A DNA stretch of 11,169 bases from Verrucomicrobiia bacterium (GTDB taxonomy: Bacteria > Verrucomicrobiota > Verrucomicrobiia > Limisphaerales > UBA11358): NCBI GenBank assembly GCA_030044395.1, contig JASHVW010000074.1:1-11169 (forward strand), in the 5' to 3' direction. Below the pieces are notes generated by a model. That model had not been told where the DNA came from. It saw only the letters and a list, made by a program, of their open reading frames with translations, and made no database searches. Each line of letters starts with the position of its first letter. Positions within the stretch are counted from its first letter, which is position 1. Shown here piece by piece: positions 5,834 to 11,169 of this stretch. Made by a program: the position numbers and the translations under genes.

Positions 5834-7497
5834 GACGGATTAAGCCACATCCATTCGTAGCGCCACAGCCAGACCGGATGCGGCGCGGTGTTGTGAACAC
5901 GCGGACTGTAGAGAACGGGAAGGACTTCATGAATCAATGGCGCCCAGGGCGCGTCGTCCATGATGAGGTCTTCGGCCTGGAGAAACAACCTGGTGCGTTC
6001 AGCCGGGTCCAGACTCGCCGTCGCCTGGTCCAGCAGGCGGTTCGCCGACGGATTGTCGTAAAACGCCACGTTGTTGCAATCGGTCGGAGTAATGTAGCGG
6101 CCGTTGAACAGCACGTCCAAAAAATCGCTCGGATCCGGATAATCCTGAAACCAACCCCATATACCAAGTGGAACCTGGTGACGGGAGCTGGATTCGAGGT
6201 CAAACGCCGTGAAATTGGCTGGTCGCAGGCTTGCGTCAATGCCCACTTGTTGAAGGTCCTGTTGAATGTCCTGGGCGAGGCGGACATAGATGGGATTGTC
6301 CTCCATATACGCAAATGTAGTCTTGAATCCATTGGGGAAACCCGCTTGGCGCAGGAGCGCGCGGGCCTTGTCCGGATTATAATCGTAGGGCGGAAGGCCG
6401 GGATTGGTCCAGGACATCGCCGGTGGCACAATGCCATTGGCAAGGGTCGCAAAACCGCCCGTGAGCCGGAGCAGGCGCGCCTTGTTGATTGCGTAATTCA
6501 CCGCCCGGCGAACCAACACCCGGTCGAACGGCTTCATCTCCGTGTTCATGAACAGATAATCGGTGTTGGCCGTTGGCACTGGGACAAGGAAGGAACGCAG
6601 GCGCGGATCCCGCTCGAAGTAAATGGCTTCCGGCGGGCCAGCCATGACCCGGTCTAATTCACCGCGTTCAAGCATCATGGCTTCAGTCGAGTTGTCCCCG
6701 CCAATCATCACATCCACCGCATCCACGTAGCCGTCCGGCCCGGTATAAAAAGGATTGCGCGCCATCCGCACCCGAATGCCGCGCTTCCATTCAGTGAGCC
6801 GGTAGGGTCCCGATCCATCCAAATGATTCTCGAAATCCTTGCCATAATGCTGGACAACGTCCTGCGGTTCGGCCACGGCAAAGGTCATGGCCAGCACGTA
6901 ACGAAAAGTGAACTGTGGGTCCTTAAGTTTGATGATGAGCGTCCGCGAGTCCGGAGCGCTTAATCCACTGACGTGTCTCGCTTTGCCGGCCACGAACTCC
7001 GCCGCGCCCTCGATTCCCGTGAAAAACCCCTGGCCGGGGGATTCCGTCACCGGATCGAGGATGCGTTCGAACGAAAACACATAATCCTGCGCCTCCACTT
7101 CACGGCCATCGGCGAATCGGATGCCAGGCCGCAGATGGAACGTGTAGGTTTTGCCATCCGGCGAAATACTCCAATCCTCCGCCTGCGCTGGAACAAGGTT
7201 GACGCCGTCGTCGTAATCCAGCAAGCCACGGAACAACAATCGTACGATCGGAACGCTCTCCGTATCGTACGCAATGGCGGGATCCAGCGATCGAAAATCG
7301 GTCGGTTCCACCAAATGGAGCGTCCCGCCGCGCCTGGGCTGCCCGTCCGAACCTGACAACGATTCGGCGGAGGAATTGGTCATGGCGGCCGACGCCATGG
7401 CGTTCGAACGGTGGCTGAAAAATTCGGTGGCGATCGCAAGTGACAGCACGAAGCCGGGGAGCGCGACGACGGTGCGAATGGCACGATTCGGCTTCAT
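5830..7497 (-). CDS. ABC transporter substrate-binding protein, family 5 (OppA/DppA-like)
   Basis: The 555-residue product belongs to SBP_bac_5, the extracytoplasmic receptors for peptides and some other solutes. Recognisable blocks are RGGTLHLVEPTDFRSLDPA near residue 57, DGKTYTFHLRPGIRFADG near 113, and WGWFQDYPDPSDFLDVLF followed by CNNVAFYDNPSANRLLD near 450-480. The N-terminus has a hydrophobic stretch (TVVALPGFVLSLAIATEFF) that can act as a signal peptide or anchor. No lipobox cysteine is visible, so a lipoprotein form is unlikely; soluble periplasmic or membrane-anchored location is more likely. It is flanked by the two permease genes with four-base overlaps on both sides. The ligand cannot be assigned; a di- or oligopeptide is the default family inference. 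Confidence 0.93.
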   Translation of the reverse strand: MKPNRAIRTVVALPGFVLSLAIATEFFSHRSNAMASAAMTNSSAESLSGSDGQPRRGGTLHLVEPTDFRSLDPAIAYDTESVPIVRLLFRGLLDYDDGVNLVPAQAEDWSISPDGKTYTFHLRPGIRFADGREVEAQDYVFSFERILDPVTESPGQGFFTGIEGAAEFVAGKARHVSGLSAPDSRTLIIKLKDPQFTFRYVLAMTFAVAEPQDVVQHYGKDFENHLDGSGPYRLTEWKRGIRVRMARNPFYTGPDGYVDAVDVMIGGDNSTEAMMLERGELDRVMAGPPEAIYFERDPRLRSFLVPVPTANTDYLFMNTEMKPFDRVLVRRAVNYAINKARLLRLTGGFATLANGIVPPAMSWTNPGLPPYDYNPDKARALLRQAGFPNGFKTTFAYMEDNPIYVRLAQDIQQDLQQVGIDASLRPANFTAFDLESSSRHQVPLGIWGWFQDYPDPSDFLDVLFNGRYITPTDCNNVAFYDNPSANRLLDQATASLDPAERTRLFLQAEDLIMDDAPWAPLIHEVLPVLYSPRVHNTAPHPVWLWRYEWMWLNPS

Positions 7498-8468
7498 CGG
7501 GCGCGATTGGGATCAAGCACTTCCTGCAGGCCCTGGCCCAGCAGATTAAACGCCAGCACCGTCAGGACAATCGCCACACCAGGAGCAATGACAATCATCG
7601 GGGCGGAAATGAAATAGGCCTGGCCGTCAGCGATCATCGAACCCCATGTCGGCGCGGGCGGCGGCACACCAACGCCAAGGTAACCGAGTCCCGCTTCGAG
7701 CATGATCGTGTTGGCCGTATTCATCGCCGCCAGCACGATGACCGTGGGAATCACGTTCGGCAAAAGATGCCGGAAAATCAGACGCGCATTCGATGCGCCG
7801 AGGGCGCGTGACGCATGCACAAAATCACGTTCCTTGATGGACAACACCTGCCCGCGGATGACCCGTACCATTCCGGTCCACGACACAAAGCCGATGATGA
7901 GGAAGACACTCACCATGCCGCGTTGGAGCTTCAGATCCAGGAAACGCCAGTGCAACCAGGCCGGATGCAGATGCAGTATCTTTCCGTCCATCAGACCGGC
8001 AAACGCAATCGCCAGCAGGATCGAGGGAATACTCAGGTTCATGTCCGTGAACCGCATCAATCCCATGTCCAATTTCCCGCCGTAGAAGCCCGACAACAAA
8101 CCGATCGTCAGCCCAATGCAGGTCGCCGTAAGCATCGCCGCTATGCCGACCGCGAGCGACACGCGCGCCCCGTAAACCAGGCGCGAAAGCACGTCGCGGC
8201 CCAGATTGTCCGTACCCAGCAAATACCGGCCGCTGGGCGACAGGGGCATGCCCTCGGCATCCAATCCGTTAAGATTCTGAAGAAGCGGCTCACGGAGAAT
8301 ATGCCACTGCGTGAGCAGCGGCGCCGCCAGTGCGAGCACTGCAAACAGAAGAATGATGCCGGAGCCAGTCAGAATAAGCCGGCTCCGGAACATCTCCGGG
8401 ACGGCTCGCCGATCGGGGCTTGCGGACTCCGCAACCGAAAGACCAATTTCGACGCTGGCATCAGACAT
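7494..8468 (-). CDS. Peptide-type ABC transporter permease, DppC/OppC-like
   Basis: This 324-residue inner-membrane permease is the C-type partner of the DppB-like protein. It has the N-terminal single helix (LILTGSGIILLFAVLALAAPL), the family motif HxLGTDxLGRD in the form YLLGTDNLGRDVLSRLVYG, and an EAA loop at about residues 213-240 (FVHASRALGASNARLIF, then RHLLPN). The C-terminus is typical (FNLLGQGLQEVLDP). It is the first gene of the operon. Its stop overlaps the start of the substrate-binding-protein gene (ATGA, 7494-7497). No strong ribosome-binding site precedes ATG 8468. Between the helix and the LGTDN motif there is a loop of about 30 residues (REPLLQNLNGLDAEGMPLS), as in periplasmic segments of related proteins. 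No DppD/DppF ATPase gene accompanies it. Confidence 0.92.
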   Translation of the reverse strand: MSDASVEIGLSVAESASPDRRAVPEMFRSRLILTGSGIILLFAVLALAAPLLTQWHILREPLLQNLNGLDAEGMPLSPSGRYLLGTDNLGRDVLSRLVYGARVSLAVGIAAMLTATCIGLTIGLLSGFYGGKLDMGLMRFTDMNLSIPSILLAIAFAGLMDGKILHLHPAWLHWRFLDLKLQRGMVSVFLIIGFVSWTGMVRVIRGQVLSIKERDFVHASRALGASNARLIFRHLLPNVIPTVIVLAAMNTANTIMLEAGLGYLGVGVPPPAPTWGSMIADGQAYFISAPMIVIAPGVAIVLTVLAFNLLGQGLQEVLDPNRAR

Positions 8469-8524
8469 GGCTCACAGAGAGGACGCGTTTTAAAACTTTA
8501 AAAACTTCTTTCATTCATGGCCGA

Positions 8525-8553
8525 ATCATGTGGCAATCCATTTGTCTTGGCAA
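8525..8553 (-). promoter_or_regulatory. Candidate promoter for the importer operon
   Basis: On the minus strand, TTGCCA (8548-8553) and CATGAT (8525-8530) are spaced by 17 bases. A transcript would start about 50 bases before the DppC-like ATG. The -35 match is good (5 of 6) and the -10 match is moderate (4 of 6). An AT-rich stretch (8490-8510) lies between it and the gene. The evidence is weak, but this is the best candidate I could see in the region. Confidence 0.25.
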
Positions 8554-8659
8554 CTTTTCAAGTCAAACCCTCTCACCGCGCTCGTTTCTCGCCAGCGAAG
8601 GCTCGTTGTTCAATCGGTTGCGTCAATCATTGGCAATCAGGACCGCGATAAGACATTGA

Positions 8660-8687
8660 TTGTCAACGCCTACGACACTGGTATCTT
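8660..8687 (+). promoter_or_regulatory. Candidate promoter for the MFS gene, implying a near-leaderless mRNA
   Basis: TTGTCA (8660-8665) and TATCTT (8682-8687) are spaced by 16 bases. A start point six to eight bases after the -10 box would fall at about 8694-8696, on or next to ATG 8696. No strong ribosome-binding site precedes that ATG (only GGGA at 8688-8691), which fits a leaderless or near-leaderless transcript. The -10 match is 4 of 6, so this remains tentative. Confidence 0.3.
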
Positions 8688-8695
8688 GGGACGAC

Positions 8696-10273
8696 ATGAC
8701 CAATCGCCACGATAAAATTCTCTTCTGGGGTTGTTTCATTGCCATCATTACCACCAGTTATGCATTCATCAGTCGCATGATTTTGTGCGGTGGACAGTTC
8801 GTCACCGACTTCGGCCTCGACAAAGTTACCGTCGGCGAACTTCAGGGAGCGGGCATCTGGCCCTTTGGCGTGAGCATCATTCTCTTTAGCCTTTTCATTG
8901 ACCGCATCGGCTACAAGGTGGCAATGATGCTTTCCTTCGCCAGTTATCTCATCTATACGGCGCTGGCCTTCGTAGCTTACCATTCCATTCACGGCGTCAG
9001 CGGCGAAGCACTCGTCGCGGGGCAAAAGCATGGCTACCAACTGCTCTATTGGGGCAGCATCATTCTGGGCCTGGGCAATGGAACGGTCGAGGCATACGCC
9101 AATCCCCTCGTGGCGACGATGTTCCGCACGGACAAAACAAAATGGCTCAATCGTCTGCACGCCGGCTGGGCCGGCGGCCTGGTCCTGGGAGGCCTGTGCA
9201 CAATTGCCCTGGCGAACAGGTCTGATTGGCGGCTCACCCTGGGATTGATTCTGATCCCGGCGTTTATTTTCTTTTTCATGCTGGTCGGCTTGAAGTTTCC
9301 AAAAAGCGAACGCGAACAAGCTGGCGTTGGATACCTCGAAATGCTCAAGGAACTGGGCGCTTTCGGCGCACTCGTTGGGTTTGGTTTGGTGCTGGCGCAG
9401 TTGGGGCGGGTCTTTGGCTGGAGTTCCGCGCTGGTCTGGGGTTTGACCGGCGCGGTCGTGGTTTTATTCGCCGTCGCCACACGTTCCTTCGGCCGTTTTC
9501 TTTTGGCAGTTCTGATTGTCATTATGATGCCCCAGGCCACCACCGAGCTTGGCACCGACGGCTGGATCACATCGCTGATGCAAACGCCCATGCAGGCGGC
9601 TGGACACAACCCAGCGTGGGTGCTGGTTTATACCTCGGCGCTCATGGTCGTCCTGCGCTTTTGCGCCGGGCCGTTGGTGGATAAACTGTCGCCGCTCGGA
9701 CTCCTGGCTGCTTGTTCCGCATTGGCCGCGCTCGGCTTGCTCGCTCTTTCCAGGACCAGCAGCGCGGGGCTTGTCACGATCTTTGCCGCCGCGACACTCT
9801 ATGGTTTGGGCAAAAGTTTTTTCTGGCCGACGATCCTGGGCTTGACCTCCGAACAGTGTCCCAAAGGCGGCGCCCTGACGTTGAACGCCGTGGGCGGCAT
9901 TGGGATGTTGGCGGTCGGTATTCTCGGCGCGCCGTTCATTGGCTATTTACAGGAAACCGCCGCGACCAAACAACTGGCGGCGGCCAATCCGGCGCTATAT
10001 CAGACCGTGACGGTGCAGAAACAATACCTGCTGGGGACCTATCGGGCCATTGACCCGGCAACAAGCGCTGCGGTTACCCCGGAAAAATCACGGGCGGAAA
10101 TCAGTGCCGCCGTGACTACCGGCCAATTCAATTCCCTCGCCGAAATTACCGTGCTTCCCGCCTTCACACTGGCGTGTTATCTTGGCCTGATTGCGTATTT
10201 CAAATCCCGGGGCGGCTATCACCCGGTCCGTTTGAGCGAGCCGGAAAAAAGCGCACCCAAGACCCCGCCTTAA
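8696..10273 (+). CDS. Major facilitator superfamily transporter, FucP-like
   Basis: The 525-residue product is a polytopic inner-membrane carrier with about 12 hydrophobic segments. The loop FIDRIGYKVAM resembles MFS motif A after the second helix, and GPLVDKLSPLG is its counterpart in the second half. The block VEAYANPLVATMF with LNRLHAGWAGG (about 131-160) resembles the NP...LN...G region of fucose-permease-type carriers. Sugar or other small-solute symport is therefore a reasonable but unproven guess. An extra polar region of about 60 residues (419-481) separates the last two membrane helices. I start the gene at ATG 8696. A TTG at 8660 would add 12 polar residues and overlap the best promoter candidate. 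The gene diverges from the importer operon; no terminator was found after TAA 10273. Confidence 0.9.
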   Translation: MTNRHDKILFWGCFIAIITTSYAFISRMILCGGQFVTDFGLDKVTVGELQGAGIWPFGVSIILFSLFIDRIGYKVAMMLSFASYLIYTALAFVAYHSIHGVSGEALVAGQKHGYQLLYWGSIILGLGNGTVEAYANPLVATMFRTDKTKWLNRLHAGWAGGLVLGGLCTIALANRSDWRLTLGLILIPAFIFFFMLVGLKFPKSEREQAGVGYLEMLKELGAFGALVGFGLVLAQLGRVFGWSSALVWGLTGAVVVLFAVATRSFGRFLLAVLIVIMMPQATTELGTDGWITSLMQTPMQAAGHNPAWVLVYTSALMVVLRFCAGPLVDKLSPLGLLAACSALAALGLLALSRTSSAGLVTIFAAATLYGLGKSFFWPTILGLTSEQCPKGGALTLNAVGGIGMLAVGILGAPFIGYLQETAATKQLAAANPALYQTVTVQKQYLLGTYRAIDPATSAAVTPEKSRAEISAAVTTGQFNSLAEITVLPAFTLACYLGLIAYFKSRGGYHPVRLSEPEKSAPKTPP

Positions 10274-10344
10274 GGTGCAACGGCTTTGTGGTTTTGAGCT
10301 CTCCGCTGCCTCAATGCCGCCGCCTCTTGCGTCGCTATTACGGT

Positions 10345-11169
10345 TTATTCCGCTTTTTCCACCACGAGCATTTCAACCTGTGCTGTGCCGGGAACCAGTT
10401 CCAAACCGAGCTGGTTAATCAGAGCCTCTTTCAAAAAGCCTGGGAGCCCTTTTGTTTGTTGCGTCCGCGTTTTATTCCATTTCAGGCTAAAATCAAAAGA
10501 ACCCGTGAGACGCGTTCGGTCAACAACTGGAACGTCACTGTAACCTTCAAGAAAACTGGCCAGTTTGGAGAGCGGTTGGTCGGCAAAGGCCCAGTCTGTT
10601 GCTGTTGTTCCAAAAAAACCTTCGGACGGATGCTTTTGAACAGTCGGCTGCAAGCCCGGCACGTTTGAAGTTTCAACCGTAAGCAGCAAGACATTCGTTT
10701 CTAGGGTTTCCCATTTCGCCACTACGCCGAACCTTTGCCTCACAGCTTGTTGCAGGGCGTTTTCATTTCCTTCAGGCAGATTGGCGATAAAGTCATATCG
10801 GCCATCCGGCAAGCTCGTGGCTAGGACGACTCGGTCAGGAAGATCACAACCATAGGCAGCTTGGACGACACTTTGGGCCGGAACCGCCACGCCCATTGTT
10901 TTGCCGAGACTCCTGAACCAATCTCCATACGGACGAAACGGTGAGGGACGAAACTTCGACGGCAAAATCCTGACCTGCGGGGGAACTTGTTCTACCTTTT
11001 GGAACATGGTTGGGAGGTCCCGGGTCCGCCACGAATCGTCAATTTCGTGCGTTTGGATTTCTTTAACAGTCACGGTGGTTGTTCCCGCCGCGAGCAGCAC
11101 CACTGCACTCGCAACGATGGCTGTTTTTATCTTTGTCCATGCCATAACTTTCAATGCTCCTTTGATGAG
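10345..11169 (-). CDS. DUF3738/TIGR03435-type membrane-anchored protein, open at window edge (partial?)
   Basis: The frame runs from TAA at 10345 to the right edge without a stop. ATG 11145 gives 266 residues. An N-terminal membrane helix (TAIVASAVVLLAAGTTTVTV) is followed by a DUF3738-type region. Its characteristic end is visible: VVDRTRLTGSFDFSLKW, then LINQLGLELVPGTAQVEMLVVEKAE. The family is abundant in soil Acidobacteria and Verrucomicrobia, and its function is unknown. AAAGGAG (11157-11163) lies 11 bases before the ATG and 2 bases before an in-frame TTG (11154), so a free-standing gene is possible. Upstream, however, the frame reads LIKGALKV directly into MAWTK. From memory, ECF sigma factors of this phylum can carry such a C-terminal membrane extension. 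The entry may therefore be the 3' part of a larger fusion. The 71-base gap to the MFS gene holds nothing recognisable. Confidence 0.8.
   Translation of the reverse strand, partial: LIKGALKVMAWTKIKTAIVASAVVLLAAGTTTVTVKEIQTHEIDDSWRTRDLPTMFQKVEQVPPQVRILPSKFRPSPFRPYGDWFRSLGKTMGVAVPAQSVVQAAYGCDLPDRVVLATSLPDGRYDFIANLPEGNENALQQAVRQRFGVVAKWETLETNVLLLTVETSNVPGLQPTVQKHPSEGFFGTTATDWAFADQPLSKLASFLEGYSDVPVVDRTRLTGSFDFSLKWNKTRTQQTKGLPGFLKEALINQLGLELVPGTAQVEMLVVEKAE

Noticed and set aside
5162..5860. 232-codon open frame on the plus strand across the DppB-like gene
   Set aside because: It is antisense to a clear permease; the translation is rich in Arg, His and Gln without hydrophobic core or known motif.
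7815..8501. 228-codon open frame on the plus strand across the DppC-like gene
   Set aside because: It is a high-GC antisense frame with Gln/Arg/His-rich composition, and the opposite strand has full family motifs.
8663..9319. 218-codon open frame on the minus strand across the MFS gene
   Set aside because: It lies fully antisense to the first half of a well-supported transporter and has no recognisable domain.
10274..10344. Search for a terminator between the convergent MFS and DUF3738 genes
   Set aside because: Only the GAGCTC hexamer and GC-rich repeats of the CCGC type were seen; no stem with a T-tail on either strand.
1..11169. CRISPR array, tRNA/rRNA genes, toxin-antitoxin, defence or biosynthetic cluster
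   Set aside because: I saw no regularly spaced repeats, no tRNA-like cloverleaf, and no genes of those kinds among the reading frames that look real. A complete new system is not supported by this window.

Overview
The window most likely comes from a Verrucomicrobiota bacterium, probably a soil or sediment relative of Pedosphaera/Limisphaerales. This is inferred from protein character only: a DUF3738/TIGR03435-type protein with a verrucomicrobial-looking membrane leader, a FucP-like MFS carrier of a type I associate with Planctomycetes/Verrucomicrobia, and a CdsA with a variant signature. No rRNA, tRNA, CRISPR array, complete insertion sequence or phage module is visible.

Layout. (1) 1-680 is AT-rich: the 3' end of an unidentified gene (2-190), a clear intrinsic terminator (213-243), an 85-bp nested inverted-repeat element (247-331) and an 85-codon hypothetical gene (422-679). 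(2) 750-3384 (+) holds three co-directional genes: a LysR-type regulator, an aldo/keto reductase and the NADH-sensing repressor Rex. (3) 3371-4737 (-) holds a CdsA-type phosphatidate cytidylyltransferase followed by a short C4 zinc-ribbon protein whose end overlaps the end of rex. (4) 4904-8468 (-) is a compact peptide-type ABC importer operon in the order DppC-like permease, substrate-binding protein, DppB-like permease. Both junctions are 4-base ATGA overlaps and no ATPase gene is present. (5) 8469-8695 is a divergent intergenic region. (6) 8696-10273 (+) is an MFS transporter. (7) 10345 to the right edge (-) is a membrane-anchored DUF3738 protein whose frame stays open past the window end. 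It may be the C-terminal part of a larger protein.

How the genes may work together. LysR, aldo/keto reductase and Rex could form a redox-responsive group, with the reductase using NAD(P)H and Rex sensing NADH/NAD+. CdsA makes CDP-diacylglycerol for phospholipid synthesis. The three importer genes must borrow ATPase subunits encoded elsewhere. The MFS carrier is divergently oriented from the importer operon, so both could answer to nutrient signals through one intergenic region.

I did not find a clearly new defence, mobile or biosynthetic system. The most interesting items are the nested hairpin element near the left edge, the open-ended DUF3738 gene at the right edge, and the ATPase-less, reordered importer operon.
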